Of a stretch of DNA of 64,000 bases, positions 1 through 9,060 are shown one piece after another. The notes beneath the pieces are model-generated. The model worked only from the letters and a program-made list of their open reading frames with translations. It was not told the origin of the DNA and did not search any database. Where the stretch lies: assembly GCF_002846335.1 (NCBI RefSeq), contig NZ_PJMQ01000001.1, positions 2,976,001 to 3,040,000 of the forward strand. Reading direction: 5' to 3'. The DNA is from Janthinobacterium sp. 61 (GTDB lineage: Bacteria > Pseudomonadota > Gammaproteobacteria > Burkholderiales > Burkholderiaceae_D). Within the stretch, counting starts at the first letter, position 1, and each line of letters begins with the position of its first letter. The position numbers and the translations under genes are program-made.

Positions 1-39
1 TGTGTAAGCGTTCTGGCGAACCAGCTTGTTAAGTTAGCA

Positions 40-924
40 TTATTGTACGCCGCGCAGCGCGGCGATGCGTTGTTCGAGGGGTGGATGGGTGGCGAACAGC
101 GCGCCCCAGCCGCCATTGCCGCCGCTGATGCCCAGCGCCTGCATCGATTGGGGCAGTTCGCCCGGCGGCACGCCGCCCAGGCGGGCCAGCGCATGCATCA
201 TCGGCGTCGGGCTGCCCAGCAGCTTGGCGGAACCGGCATCGGCGCGAAATTCGCGCTGGCGCGAGAACCAGGCCACGATGATGGAAGCGAGCAAGCCGAA
301 GATGACTTCGCACACCATGACGGTGACGAAATAGCCGATGCCCCGCCCACCGCCTTCGCGGTTGTTATTTTTCAGCAGCACATTGTCGACAAAGAAACCA
401 ACAACGCGCGCCATGAAGACGACAAAGGTATTGACCACGCCCTGGATCAAGGTGAGCGTCACCATGTCGCCATTGGCGACGTGGGCGATTTCATGGCCCA
501 GCACGGCCTCGACTTCATCGCGGTTCATGCTTTGCAGCAAGCCTGTGGAAACGGCCACCAGCGCCGAGTTTTTGAAGGCGCCCGTGGCAAACGCATTCGC
601 GTCGCCTTCGTACACGGCCACTTCCGGCATGCCGATGCCGGCCCGTTCAGACAAGGCGCGTACGGTATTGACCAGCCACAACTCGGTCGACGAGGTCGGA
701 TTGTCGATCACGCGCGCGCCCGTGCTCCACTTGGCCATGGGTTTGCTGATCAACAGCGAAAAGATCGAGCCCGTGAAGCCCACCACCAGCGAAAACACCA
801 GCAGGCTGCCCAGGTTCAGGGTACTGCCCCGCGCCGGATTGCCCACGCCCAGCAAGCTGAGGACGAGCGACAGCACCAGCATCACGGCCAGGTTGGTTGC
901 GATAAAGAGGACGATACGTTTCAT
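40..924 (-). CDS. htpX: Membrane zinc metalloprotease HtpX
   Basis: Inner-membrane M48 metalloprotease that degrades misfolded membrane proteins and acts beside FtsH in envelope quality control. The 294-residue product matches the usual length of the family (E. coli about 293). Two hydrophobic segments lie near the N-terminus (about residues 4-25 and 38-60). The zinc motif [10 protein letters not shown] sits near residue 145, two more hydrophobic stretches follow, and a conserved [12 protein letters not shown] region supplies the third zinc ligand region. The ATG at 924 is the first Met of the membrane segment. A CTTGAAA heptamer (minus strand, 980-986) resembles a sigma32 -35 element, but no well-spaced -10 was seen, so heat control is only inference. 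Confidence 0.96.
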   Translation of the reverse strand: MKRIVLFIATNLAVMLVLSLVLSLLGVGNPARGSTLNLGSLLVFSLVVGFTGSIFSLLISKPMAKWSTGARVIDNPTSSTELWLVNTVRALSERAGIGMPEVAVYEGDANAFATGAFKNSALVAVSTGLLQSMNRDEVEAVLGHEIAHVANGDMVTLTLIQGVVNTFVVFMARVVGFFVDNVLLKNNNREGGGRGIGYFVTVMVCEVIFGLLASIIVAWFSRQREFRADAGSAKLLGSPTPMMHALARLGGVPPGELPQSMQALGISGGNGGWGALFATHPPLEQRIAALRGVQ

Positions 925-1016
925 GGGCGATGGCTCCGAAAAACAATAATAACTAAAAGATAAGTATGCGGTCGCGACTTTTCAAGCCCGCCCAGCAGGC
1001 GCAGGCTGGCCGTGCC

Positions 1017-1850
1017 TTAGAACCAGTCGTGCCAGATCGGGGTCACGTTGGCAGGCAGCGGCGGCAGCTTGGCAAAATCCACGCGCGACTCGCCCGGCGC
1101 ATGGAAATCCGTGCCGCGCGAGGCGAGGAATCCGTAAGCGTTGGCCAGCTGCGCGTATTCGGGATACTGGTCCGGACTGTGGCTGCCCGTGACGACTTCG
1201 ATGGCCACGCCGCCGAGCTGCTTGAATTCATCGAACAGCACGCCTTGCGCCATGTCGCTGAAGCGGTAGCGGCCCGGATGGGCGATGACGGCCACGCCGC
1301 CCGCGCCGCGTATCCAGCCCACCGCTTCGGCCAGGGTCGCCCAGCGGTGCTCGACGTAGCCCGGCTTGCCTTCCGACAGGTATTTCTTGAACACGTCAGG
1401 GATGTTTGCGCACTTCCCCGTTTCCACGATGTAGCGGGCAAAGTGCGTGCGCGACATCAGATCCGGGTTGCCGACAAATTTCAAGGCCCCTTCATAGGCA
1501 TCGGGGATGCCGGCCAGATCCAGCTGGCGAGCGATCTCCCGGCCCCGCGCGTCGCGCCCGGACCGTGTCTGGTGCAAGCCCTGTACGAGACCTGGATTGT
1601 TTTCATCGACTTGCAAGCCCACGATGTGCACGGTCTGGCCGGCCCACGTGATGGATATTTCCACGCCGGCCACGAAACGCATGCCCAGGTCCAGCGCGGC
1701 CGTACGCGCGGCGGCGACGCCGGACACTTCATCGTGGTCCGTCAGCGCCCACACATCGACGCCGGCCTTGCGTGCATAGGCGGCCACGGCAGCGGGCGCG
1801 AGCACGCCGTCGGAAATATTCGAATGACAATGCAGGTCGACTTTAAGCAT
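1017..1850 (-). CDS. rnm: RNase AM / 3',5'-nucleoside bisphosphate phosphatase (PHP domain)
   Basis: PHP-family phosphoesterase like E. coli RNase AM (YciV/TrpH), which removes nucleotides 5' to 3' from short RNAs and matures rRNA 5' ends, and also hydrolyses 3',5'-bisphosphonucleotides. The 277 residues cover the whole family. Metal-binding PHP motifs appear in order: DLHCHSNISDG near the N-terminus, ALTDHDEVSG, GVEIS, the conserved FKKYL..GKPGYV segment, VIAHPGRY, and GTDFHAP near the C-terminus. It is a lone gene read in the same direction as its flanks. Assignment to this subfamily rests on close motif agreement over the full length. Confidence 0.9.
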   Translation of the reverse strand: MLKVDLHCHSNISDGVLAPAAVAAYARKAGVDVWALTDHDEVSGVAAARTAALDLGMRFVAGVEISITWAGQTVHIVGLQVDENNPGLVQGLHQTRSGRDARGREIARQLDLAGIPDAYEGALKFVGNPDLMSRTHFARYIVETGKCANIPDVFKKYLSEGKPGYVEHRWATLAEAVGWIRGAGGVAVIAHPGRYRFSDMAQGVLFDEFKQLGGVAIEVVTGSHSPDQYPEYAQLANAYGFLASRGTDFHAPGESRVDFAKLPPLPANVTPIWHDWF

Positions 1851-1952
1851 ACGAAAACAATACCCTGCACGGGCTCAGCATGAAAGAAGTTTTCATTGTA
1901 CGCTGCTTGCCCGATATGGAAGTCGCGTTAGCGACACAGTTGCGCCAGCGCA

Positions 1953-2840
1953 TTATTGCGCAAGGAAGGTTTCCACCAGGCGCGCCAGCTCCGCCGGCTG
2001 GTCATGGTGCAGCATGTGGCCCGCGTCCAGCATCATCTCGCAGCGCACATCCTTGATGCAGGCCAGACGCCGGTCGATTTCGATGCGCGCCTCTTCCTTC
2101 GGCCCCATCCACTGCCACATATTTGTGTCAATCGCCTCCACCCACAGCACGGGCGCCGTGATGCGGCGCCAGCAAGCCATCACTTCTTCCACCTGGTACA
2201 GGATGGGATTGACGCGCTTGTGTTGCGGGTCGCCCATGATGTCCCACTCGCCCGCCTCGTTCTGCGCCGACCAGTGCTCGGCCAGGAAGGCGGCGCGGTC
2301 ATCCGGCAGGCGCGGATTGGTCTTTTGCAGGCGCTCGGCCACCGCGCGCTGCGAGGGATAACTGCGCATGACGGGCGGCTCGCGCAATTCGTCCAGCCAC
2401 TTGGCGTAGCGGCCAGGGGCTTGCTCCGGCTTCGTCGCCATCATGCCAAAGCCTTCCAGGTTGATGAAACGGCTGATGCGCTCGGGCCGCACGCCCGCAT
2501 ACAGGCCGGCCACATTGGCGCCCATGCTGTGACCGAGCAGGTTCACGGGCGCATCCGGCGAATAGTGCAGCAGCATGGCGTCCAGGTCGGCCAGGTAGTC
2601 GGGGAACCAGTAGGTGTCCGATTGCGTGTAGTCGCTCACACCAAAGCCGCGCCAGTCGGGCGCGATCACGTGCCAGTCACCAGCTAACTCGTCGACGACG
2701 AACTGGAACGAGGCGGCCACGTCCATCCAGCCGTGCACCATGAACAGGATGGGCGCGCCTTCGCGGCCCCAATGGCGTACATGCGTGCGGGCGCCGCGGA
2801 TGTTGATGAATTCGGAACGGGAAAGTTTCATGGGTTTCAT
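1953..2840 (-). CDS. Alpha/beta-fold hydrolase
   Basis: Soluble alpha/beta hydrolase of 295 residues with no signal peptide. The oxyanion-hole segment MVHGWMD lies near residue 35. The nucleophile elbow GHSMG (Ser near residue 104) is followed by a variable cap, and the catalytic His lies in DAGHMLHHDQP near the C-terminus. The substrate cannot be read from sequence; epoxide-hydrolase-like or C-C-bond-hydrolase-like roles are possible. The start at 2840 has a weak purine-rich site upstream; an alternative ATG lies three codons in. It is divergent from the gene at 3061, and the 220-bp gap between them must hold both promoters. Confidence 0.85.
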   Translation of the reverse strand: MKPMKLSRSEFINIRGARTHVRHWGREGAPILFMVHGWMDVAASFQFVVDELAGDWHVIAPDWRGFGVSDYTQSDTYWFPDYLADLDAMLLHYSPDAPVNLLGHSMGANVAGLYAGVRPERISRFINLEGFGMMATKPEQAPGRYAKWLDELREPPVMRSYPSQRAVAERLQKTNPRLPDDRAAFLAEHWSAQNEAGEWDIMGDPQHKRVNPILYQVEEVMACWRRITAPVLWVEAIDTNMWQWMGPKEEARIEIDRRLACIKDVRCEMMLDAGHMLHHDQPAELARLVETFLAQ

Positions 2841-3060
2841 CTCATTGCCTGCCTTGAAAGTGGCGCGGATGGCGCCACATGCTGTGTCTGTAGATAGTGC
2901 GGCATAAAAGTACGACCGTTCGATAATTATACCGGATTAGCGCACGGCGTCAGGACTTGCCCTGCAACAGCGTAAAATAGCGTACATAGTAGCTAAGCAA
3001 GTAAGTAAAACTCCCGCGTCCGGCCCAGCCCGGCGCTTCCACCACCGCCACAGGCTAACG

Positions 3061-3585
3061 ATGACACTCTACCAATTGGGCGCCGAGGCGCCACAGATTG
3101 ACGCTTCCGCTTTTGTAGCCGACACGGCCAACGTGATCGGCAAGGTGACCCTGGAAGCGAACACCTCCGTATGGTTCGGCGCCACCATCCGCGGCGACAA
3201 TGAACGCATCACCGTGGGCGCCAACAGCAATGTGCAGGAAGGCGCCGTACTGCACACGGACCCGGGCTACCCGCTGGACATCGGCCAGAACGTGACCATC
3301 GGCCACCAGGCGATGTTACATGGATGCACGATTGGCGATGGTGCCCTGATCGGCATCCAGGCCGTGATCCTGAATGGCGCGAAGATCGGCAAAGGGTGCC
3401 TGGTCGGCGCAGGCGCCCTGGTCACGGAAGGCAAGGAATTTCCCGACAATATGCTAATCATCGGCTCACCGGCAAAAGCCGTGCGGGCCCTGACGGCAGA
3501 CGATATCACCAGGCTACAAGGCAACGCCGTGAACTATGTGCAGCGCGGCCAGCTATTTAATACGCAACTCAAGAAGATTGGATAA
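3061..3585 (+). CDS. Gamma-carbonic-anhydrase family protein (YrdA/PaaY-like)
   Basis: Left-handed beta-helix hexapeptide-repeat protein of 174 residues, the usual size for the YrdA/CaiE/PaaY group. The repeats run almost through the protein. Three histidines in the order VLHTD, IGHQ and MLHGC match the zinc triad of gamma-class carbonic anhydrases. The C-terminal GSPAKAVR segment is typical of the group. Members bind zinc; carbonic anhydrase or thioesterase activity has been shown for some only, so the reaction here is open. It ends 4 nt before hslO and is probably co-transcribed with it. Confidence 0.88.
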   Translation: MTLYQLGAEAPQIDASAFVADTANVIGKVTLEANTSVWFGATIRGDNERITVGANSNVQEGAVLHTDPGYPLDIGQNVTIGHQAMLHGCTIGDGALIGIQAVILNGAKIGKGCLVGAGALVTEGKEFPDNMLIIGSPAKAVRALTADDITRLQGNAVNYVQRGQLFNTQLKKIG

Positions 3586-3589
3586 GAGA

Positions 3590-4570
3590 ATGACGACTGA
3601 AACCACGGGCGCAGTCAGCGCAGCCGTTAGCGGCCAGGATACCCTGCAAAAATTTATTTTCGACAACGCCGCCGTGCGCGGCCAGTTCATCGACGTCTCC
3701 CACACCTGGCAGGAAGTGGTATCGCGCCACGCCTACCCGACTGCCGTGAAAAAAGTGCTGGGCGAAATGGTGGCTGCCGCCGCCCTGCTGTCGGCCAACC
3801 TGAAATTCAACGGCTCCATCATCATGCAAATCCATGGTGACGGTCCCGTGCGCCTGATGGTGGTCGAGTGCGATTCCGACCTGCGCCTGCGCGCCACGGC
3901 CAAGCTGGACCCGGACGCCACCATTGCCGAGGTCGCCACCGTGCCGCAATTGCTCAACGCCACGGGCAAGGGCCGCTTCATCATCACCCTGGACCCGGCC
4001 GACAAGGTGCCGGGCCAGCAACCGTACCAGGGCATCGTGCCGCTGGACGGCGATGACATGGCCACCGTGATCGAAAACTACATGTTGCGTTCGGAGCAGC
4101 TCGACACGCGTTTGTGGCTGGCCACGGACGACAGCGTTTCGCGCGGCCTGCTGCTGCAAAAGCTGCCCCACCATGGCGGCAAGGCCGAAGCGACGCCCGT
4201 CTCGGAAGAAGATGCACTGGACACGTGGCACCGCGCCGTGATGCTGGCGTCGACCCTGAAAGAGGAAGAAATCCTGGCCACCGACATCGATACACTGATG
4301 CAACGCTTGTTTTGGGAAGAAACGATCCGCGTCTTCGACCCGCTGCACCCGAGCTTCCATTGCAGCTGCACGCGCGAAAAAGTGGGCAATATGCTCAAGA
4401 TGCTGGGCGAAGAAGAAGTCAACAGCACCCTGGACGAAGTGGGCCAGGTGGGTGTGAACTGCGATTTCTGCGGCCAGCACTACGAATTCGACAAGGTCGA
4501 TTGCGCGCAGCTGTTCATCACGGATGCGCCGGCCGAAGTCTTGATTCCTCCGGCAGCGAGCATTAACTAA
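3590..4570 (+). CDS. hslO: Redox-regulated chaperone Hsp33
   Basis: Cytosolic holdase chaperone activated by oxidative unfolding. The 326-residue protein has the N-terminal substrate-binding domain and the C-terminal zinc-binding redox switch with the four diagnostic cysteines in HCSCTREKV and CDFCGQHY (CxC then CxxC). The ATG at 3590 is chosen over the upstream in-frame Met (3536), because that extension overlaps the preceding gene and lacks similarity. The 4-nt gap to the carbonic-anhydrase-like gene suggests an operon. A GC hairpin follows at 4608-4628. Confidence 0.97.
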   Translation: MTTETTGAVSAAVSGQDTLQKFIFDNAAVRGQFIDVSHTWQEVVSRHAYPTAVKKVLGEMVAAAALLSANLKFNGSIIMQIHGDGPVRLMVVECDSDLRLRATAKLDPDATIAEVATVPQLLNATGKGRFIITLDPADKVPGQQPYQGIVPLDGDDMATVIENYMLRSEQLDTRLWLATDDSVSRGLLLQKLPHHGGKAEATPVSEEDALDTWHRAVMLASTLKEEEILATDIDTLMQRLFWEETIRVFDPLHPSFHCSCTREKVGNMLKMLGEEEVNSTLDEVGQVGVNCDFCGQHYEFDKVDCAQLFITDAPAEVLIPPAASIN

Positions 4571-4607
4571 GCTCAAGCAAGCATTACAGTTTCGCCATCA
4601 TCCTTCC

Positions 4608-4628
4608 GCGCCGCCTTTCAGGCGGCGC
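4608..4628 (+). terminator. Hairpin after hslO
   Basis: Perfect 8-bp stem GCGCCGCC / GGCGGCGC with a 5-nt loop, followed by AATTGTTT. It is placed 37 nt after the hslO stop and before the Pho-box promoter region. The U-tract is short, so termination is probable rather than certain. Confidence 0.6.
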
Positions 4629-4639
4629 AATTGTTTCCA

Positions 4640-4679
4640 CTGTCATCGTTCCGTCATCAGTTCGTCATCAGCCCGTCAC
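4640..4679 (+). promoter_or_regulatory. Tandem Pho box (PhoB-binding repeats)
   Basis: Four heptamers close to the PhoB half-site CTGTCAT occur at an exact 11-nt period: CTGTCAT (4640), CCGTCAT (4651), TCGTCAT (4662) and CCGTCAC (4673). Pho boxes are 7-bp direct repeats separated by 4 bp, which this matches. They end 52 nt before the start of the TonB receptor/GlpQ pair, the right place for PhoB activation under phosphate starvation. Confidence 0.8.
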
Positions 4680-4731
4680 GCGCCGCCGTTACGCTGCGCA
4701 GCTTGTATTACTTTCCACTTTCCACAGGCTG

Positions 4732-7146
4732 ATGATGAATACCCACTTGACGCTGGCCCTGCGCCGCCATTCCTTCCATGTTTTGCTGGGCGCGTGCGCC
4801 GCAGGCCTCTCCCTGCCAGCGCTGGCCCAAACGGCCGCGGCCGCGGCCGTGGCGTCCGCCGCCGCCGACATGGCCGCTGCAACGGCTGCTGCAGCCGACG
4901 ACAATACCCCCATGACCACCGTGGAGATTTCCTCGCGCAAGACGCGCTCCTCCGTGGCCTTGAGCAAGAATGAAATCCAGAAAATCCTGCCAGGCACGAA
5001 TCCCCTGAAAGCCCTGCAAACCTTGCCTGGCGTCAGCTTCCAGACGGCCGACCCATGGGGCAACAACGAGCAGAACCTGTCGCTGTTCGTGCATGGTTTC
5101 TCCGGCCAGCAACTCGGCTACACCATGGATGGCGTGCCGCTGGGCGACCAGCAGTACGGCAACTACAACGGCCTGTCGCCGCAGCGCGCCGTCATCAGCG
5201 AAAACGTGCGCAGCGTCGTGCTGTCGTCGGGCGCAGGCGACCTGGCCACGGCCTCGACCAGCAACCTGGGTGGCACCATCGAAACCTATTCCAGCGACCC
5301 GCTGGCCACGCAGGGTGCCAGCGTGCAGCAAACGGTGGGCAGCCACCGCACTTCGCGCACGTTTGCCCGCTACGACACGGGCGCCTTTGGCGACGGCAGC
5401 AGCGCCTACTTTTCCATCCTGCACCACGAAGCACGGGCCTGGGACTTCGATGCGCGCCAGGGCGGCGATCAGTTCAATGCCAAATACGTCAACCGCAGCG
5501 ACGCGGGCAAGCTGACCCTGTTCTTCAATTACTCGGACAAGATCGAGCCGAACGAAGACAGCACCGTGCACGTGGCCGGGGAGAAGAGCGCGCCGTACAC
5601 GCGCCCCTTCCTGTACCCGGACTTCAAGGCGGCCCTGAATTATTTGTCGCCGACGGGCGCCACGCCTGCTGCCGACGGCAACAATTACCGCAATTACTAC
5701 AGCGATGCGCAGCGCACCGATTACCTGGCCTACGCCAAGTTCGACGCCAACCTGGGCGAAGGCACGACCTGGGCGAACCAGGTGTATTACCACAAGGATG
5801 ACGGCGCGGGCGTAGTGGCCGGTCCCATCGGCGTGGCCGGCTTGCCTGGCCTGTTCAGCGTGTACTACCCGAAACAGAACCTGAAACAGGTGTTCGGCAA
5901 CTCGGGCTACGCCGTGCGCACCACGGAATACGACATCAAGCGGGGCGGCTTCATTTCCACGCTGCGCAAGGAAATCGGCGAGCATCAATTGGAAGCGGGC
6001 CTGTGGCTGGAGCAGAACCGCTCGTCCGCCTACCGCCGCTGGTATGCGCTGGACGTCAACAATCCCACTTCGCCGTATGACCGCCCCAGCAATCCTTTGA
6101 TCACGCAGTACGGCAGCGAGATCGACAACAAGGTGGTGCAGCTGCACTTGCAGGATGAGTGGCGCATCCGTCCCGATATCGCCCTGCAGGCCGGCTTCAA
6201 GTCCAGCCTGCAGTTTGCCGATGGCCAATTTCCCGTGCAGCCGGCCCTGGGCGCCATTTCCGGCGGCTCGACGGCCTTGCCGGTCGGCACCATCAACACG
6301 AAAAAATGGTTCTTGCCGCAAGTGGGCGCGCGCTGGGACTTCACGCCGCAAGACCAACTCTACTTCAATATCCAGAAAAACATGCGCCAGTTCGTCACCT
6401 ATGGCGGCGGCGGCGCTTCGCCATGGAGCTTGTCGAGCCAGGCCGCCTTCGACCTGTTCAAGCGCGACGCCAAGCCGGAAACGGCCCTCACCTATGAAGT
6501 GGGCGTGCGCGGCAGCCATGCCCTGAACCTGGGCGCCATCACGGCCATCGATGGCCAGGTCAATGTGTACCACGTCGATTTCAGCAACCGTTTGCTGCAG
6601 ATCAGCCCGACGCCCGTGATTTCCTCCATCATCGGTGGCAACCCCGTGCTGGCCAACGTGGGTAGCGTGCGTACGGACGGCATCGACATCGCTGGAACCG
6701 TGCACTTTGGCAACAATTTTTCGTTCTACAATGCCCTGTCGTACAACCGTTCGCAGTACGCGGACAATTACAGCAATGGCGCCGCGCTGGTATTGACGGC
6801 CGGCAAGAACGTACCCGGTTCGCCGGAATGGCTGAACAAGTTCGTGGCCTCGGCCACCTTTGGCGATATCGAAGTGCAACTGACGGGTGACTATGTGGGC
6901 AAGCGCTACGCGACATACACCAACGATTTGTCCGTGCCCAGCTATTTCCTGATGGGACTGGGCGTGTCGGGCAAGCTGCCGGCCATGGCCAGCTGGCTGA
7001 AAAACCCCCGCTGGCGCTTGAACGTCAGCAACCTGGCCAACCGCGAAGGTTCGCTGAACGTGGTGGTGGGTGCGGCCGACAAGACCTACAACACCTTCCC
7101 CATCGCCCCGCGCCAGGGCTTTTTGACCCTGACGGCGGACTTCTGA
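4732..7146 (+). CDS. TonB-dependent outer-membrane receptor (probable Pho regulon)
   Basis: Outer-membrane beta-barrel transporter of 804 residues. A signal peptide ends near residue 33 (LSLPALAQ). A TonB-box-like TTVEIS lies near residue 64. The plug domain contains PLKALQTLPGVSF, and the barrel ends in the expected aromatic, TADF. Two in-frame ATGs (4732, 4735) are possible starts. The gene overlaps glpQ by one base (TGATG), so the two are translationally coupled. The upstream Pho repeats and the GlpQ partner suggest uptake of an organophosphate such as a glycerophosphodiester; that substrate is inference. Confidence 0.92.
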   Translation: MMNTHLTLALRRHSFHVLLGACAAGLSLPALAQTAAAAAVASAAADMAAATAAAADDNTPMTTVEISSRKTRSSVALSKNEIQKILPGTNPLKALQTLPGVSFQTADPWGNNEQNLSLFVHGFSGQQLGYTMDGVPLGDQQYGNYNGLSPQRAVISENVRSVVLSSGAGDLATASTSNLGGTIETYSSDPLATQGASVQQTVGSHRTSRTFARYDTGAFGDGSSAYFSILHHEARAWDFDARQGGDQFNAKYVNRSDAGKLTLFFNYSDKIEPNEDSTVHVAGEKSAPYTRPFLYPDFKAALNYLSPTGATPAADGNNYRNYYSDAQRTDYLAYAKFDANLGEGTTWANQVYYHKDDGAGVVAGPIGVAGLPGLFSVYYPKQNLKQVFGNSGYAVRTTEYDIKRGGFISTLRKEIGEHQLEAGLWLEQNRSSAYRRWYALDVNNPTSPYDRPSNPLITQYGSEIDNKVVQLHLQDEWRIRPDIALQAGFKSSLQFADGQFPVQPALGAISGGSTALPVGTINTKKWFLPQVGARWDFTPQDQLYFNIQKNMRQFVTYGGGGASPWSLSSQAAFDLFKRDAKPETALTYEVGVRGSHALNLGAITAIDGQVNVYHVDFSNRLLQISPTPVISSIIGGNPVLANVGSVRTDGIDIAGTVHFGNNFSFYNALSYNRSQYADNYSNGAALVLTAGKNVPGSPEWLNKFVASATFGDIEVQLTGDYVGKRYATYTNDLSVPSYFLMGLGVSGKLPAMASWLKNPRWRLNVSNLANREGSLNVVVGAADKTYNTFPIAPRQGFLTLTADF

Positions 7147-8276
7147 TGCGCGAGCCTATCCTCCCGCATCGGCACTTTTCCCGCCGCAACTTCGTCCAGG
7201 CGGCCGTGGGCGGCCTGGCCCTGGCCGCCGCGCCCGGCTTTGCCGCCGGCCTGCTGGCCACGCCCCCCAGCCGCCCACTGGTGTTCGCCCACCGGGGCGC
7301 CAGCGCCCTGCGCCCCGAGCATACGCTGGCTTCGTACGCCAAAGCCATCCTCGACGGCGCCGACTATGTCGAGCCGGACCTGGTGGCCACGCGCGACGGC
7401 ATCCTCGTGGCGCGTCACGAAAGCAATCTGATCGACACCACCGACGTGGCGCGCCGTCCTGAATTTGCCAGCCGGCGCGGCAAGAAGATGGTCGATGGCG
7501 AATGGCACGAGGGCTGGTTCGTCGACGACTTCACGCTGGCGGAACTGAAAACACTGCGCGCCATCGAACGGTTGCCGAAAGTTCGCACCGGCAACACCTT
7601 GTACGATGGACAATTTCAGATTCCCACCTGGGAAGAAATCATCGATTTTGTTGCAGCGCAATCTGCCGCCAGCGGACGCATCATCGGCCTCGTGCCGGAG
7701 CTGAAAAGTTCGACGTATTTCCGCGATGCGGGCCTGGCGCTGGAAGACCGTTTCCTCTCGACGATGCTGGCGCACGAATACACGCGCCGCGCGCCCATCG
7801 AGATCCAGTCCTTCGAAGTGGCGAATCTGAAATATTTGCGCGAGAAGCTGGGACGACGCGCCAACGTGCGCCTGATGCAACTGGTGGTGGGCGGCGATGT
7901 GCGCCCGATGGACGTGGTCAAAGCCGGTGGCAAGCTGACCTTCGGCCAGATGACGACGCCGGCCGGCCTGCGCGACATCGCTGCCTACGCGGACGTGGTG
8001 GCGCCGCCCACGCGGGGCGTCATCCCGCTGGGCGCCGACCAGCGCCTGGCCGCGCCCACGACCATCGTCGACGATGCGCACCAGGCCGGCTTGCTGTTGC
8101 ACACCTGGACCTTCCGCCCGGAAAACCGTTTCCTGGCAGCCGATTTCCGCGATGGCAATGGCGAAAATGCGCGTAATGAAGCGGGTTCCGTGGCGGAAAT
8201 GCGGCGCTATATCGAAACGGGACTGGACGGCTTTTTCAGCGATGATCCGGGCCTGGGACGCATCGCCGCCGGATAA
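7146..8276 (+). CDS. glpQ: Tat-exported glycerophosphodiester phosphodiesterase
   Basis: GlpQ-type enzyme hydrolysing glycerophosphodiesters to glycerol-3-phosphate and an alcohol. The 376-residue product starts with a twin-arginine signal (HFSRRNFVQ, then a hydrophobic stretch and an Ala-rich cleavage region). The catalytic motif HRGASALRPEHTLASY (residues about 53-68) and metal/acid residues in EPDLVATRDG agree with E. coli GlpQ, as do the later conserved VPELKSS and IQSFEV segments. It overlaps the receptor stop by one base. Periplasmic location fits release of phosphate-bearing substrates brought in by the receptor. An AGGGCGT/ACGCCCT hairpin follows. Confidence 0.93.
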   Translation: MREPILPHRHFSRRNFVQAAVGGLALAAAPGFAAGLLATPPSRPLVFAHRGASALRPEHTLASYAKAILDGADYVEPDLVATRDGILVARHESNLIDTTDVARRPEFASRRGKKMVDGEWHEGWFVDDFTLAELKTLRAIERLPKVRTGNTLYDGQFQIPTWEEIIDFVAAQSAASGRIIGLVPELKSSTYFRDAGLALEDRFLSTMLAHEYTRRAPIEIQSFEVANLKYLREKLGRRANVRLMQLVVGGDVRPMDVVKAGGKLTFGQMTTPAGLRDIAAYADVVAPPTRGVIPLGADQRLAAPTTIVDDAHQAGLLLHTWTFRPENRFLAADFRDGNGENARNEAGSVAEMRRYIETGLDGFFSDDPGLGRIAAG

Positions 8277-8300
8277 ACATTTCGTAACAAATTCATTTTG

Positions 8301-8325
8301 AGGGCGTGGCCAGCGGCGACGCCCT
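8301..8325 (+). terminator. Hairpin after glpQ
   Basis: Inverted repeat AGGGCGT / ACGCCCT with an 11-nt loop, 25 nt after the glpQ stop, followed by TATTATGCGTTTCTT. It is a plausible intrinsic terminator with an imperfect U-tract. Confidence 0.5.
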
Positions 8326-8428
8326 TATTATGCGTTTCTTGAATTACTGAAATTGGAATTTGAAATTAGACATATATCGCGAACTCCATTATTGTGCAAT
8401 GCAACAACAGACCATTCATGGAGGGCAT

Positions 8429-8707
8429 ATGTCCACTTTTACCAACACCTACAGCAACGACGACAACTATTTCAGCAACCTGGGCCGCGCCACGCGCGCC
8501 TTCCTGGGCGCCCTGCTCGCTTCCAAGCCGTACAGCGAACTGGCGCAGAAGGAAGTCATCGCCACGACCACCAGCCATACCGAAGAACAGCGCTATGTGC
8601 GCCCAAGCAAGCGCGACATCGCCTTGCTGAACTCGGAAGCGGCCCGTTACGAAAACCTGATGCCGAACTTGGCCTCGGAACTGCGCTTCCTGGCTTCGCG
8701 CGGCTAA
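8429..8707 (+). CDS. Hypothetical protein, 92 aa
   Basis: Small soluble protein with no family I recognise. The start at 8429 has a strong site (GGAGGG at 8420-8425) four bases upstream; the longer reading from 8360 lacks one. The sequence is rich in Asn/Ser/Thr at the N-terminus, then has a short Ala/Leu-rich stretch (RAFLGALLASKPYSEL) that could be an amphipathic helix, and a charged C-terminal half. There is no signal peptide or clear membrane segment. A palindromic repeat begins at its stop codon. Confidence 0.75.
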   Translation: MSTFTNTYSNDDNYFSNLGRATRAFLGALLASKPYSELAQKEVIATTTSHTEEQRYVRPSKRDIALLNSEAARYENLMPNLASELRFLASRG

Positions 8708-8795
8708 AAAACGTTCATGGCGGCGTTGCCTGCGCCTTGCGGTACGTTCGTACTGCCTGCCGCTTGGCGCCTTGCCCTGGACGTTTTTTAGGCTA
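8705..8795. repeat. Palindromic REP-like element, copy A
   Basis: About 90 bases bounded by TAAAAAACGT and ACGTTTTTTAG, with an imperfect self-complementary interior. The reverse complement of the interior shares blocks (GCAAGGCGCC, GCAGT.CGA, GGCAACGCCGC) in the same order with the core of the element at 47129-47290. It starts at the stop of the upstream gene and may also serve as a bidirectional terminator. Confidence 0.65.
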
Positions 8796-8826
8796 TTCAG
8801 GCACTACTAATTTAAAAGGAACTTTT

Positions 8827-8919
8827 ATGATATTTCTCGAAACCGCACTGATCGCCGTGGCCGTCGTGGTCACCGGCATCCATTTCTACCTGATCTCGAC
8901 CGGCAAAGCCCGTTTCTGA
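8827..8919 (+). CDS. Small single-pass membrane protein, 30 aa
   Basis: A 31-codon reading frame with a good site (AAAGGAAC, 8815-8822) ahead of the ATG at 8827. Almost the whole product is one hydrophobic helix (IFLETALIAVAVVVTGIHFY) followed by a short basic tail ending KARF. No family is recognised. Small subunits of membrane complexes such as KdpF or CydX look broadly like this, but no partner gene is nearby. Coding status rests on the start signal and the helix. Confidence 0.55.
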   Translation: MIFLETALIAVAVVVTGIHFYLISTGKARF

Positions 8920-9012
8920 TCAGCAAGCAGCAAGGCAAAAGCAGCACGCCGCGCCATGCGGCCAGTCGTGTGCAGCAGTACAGAGTAGCAATACAAGGTA
9001 GTAATGATATGT

Positions 9013-9036
9013 CAGCCTGGCAATCGGTCCAGGCTG
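9013..9036 (-). terminator. Hairpin after ftsB
   Basis: Inverted repeat CAGCCTGG / CCAGGCTG with an 8-nt loop, just downstream of the ftsB stop on the minus strand. No clear U-tract follows, so it may be a 3'-end stabiliser rather than a strong terminator. Confidence 0.45.
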
Positions 9037-9060
9037 GCAAGTGGGAAAGTTAGTACACCC

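Noticed and set aside
980..986. Sigma32 promoter for htpX
   Set aside because: CTTGAAA is present upstream of htpX, but no -10 element at the right spacing could be found.
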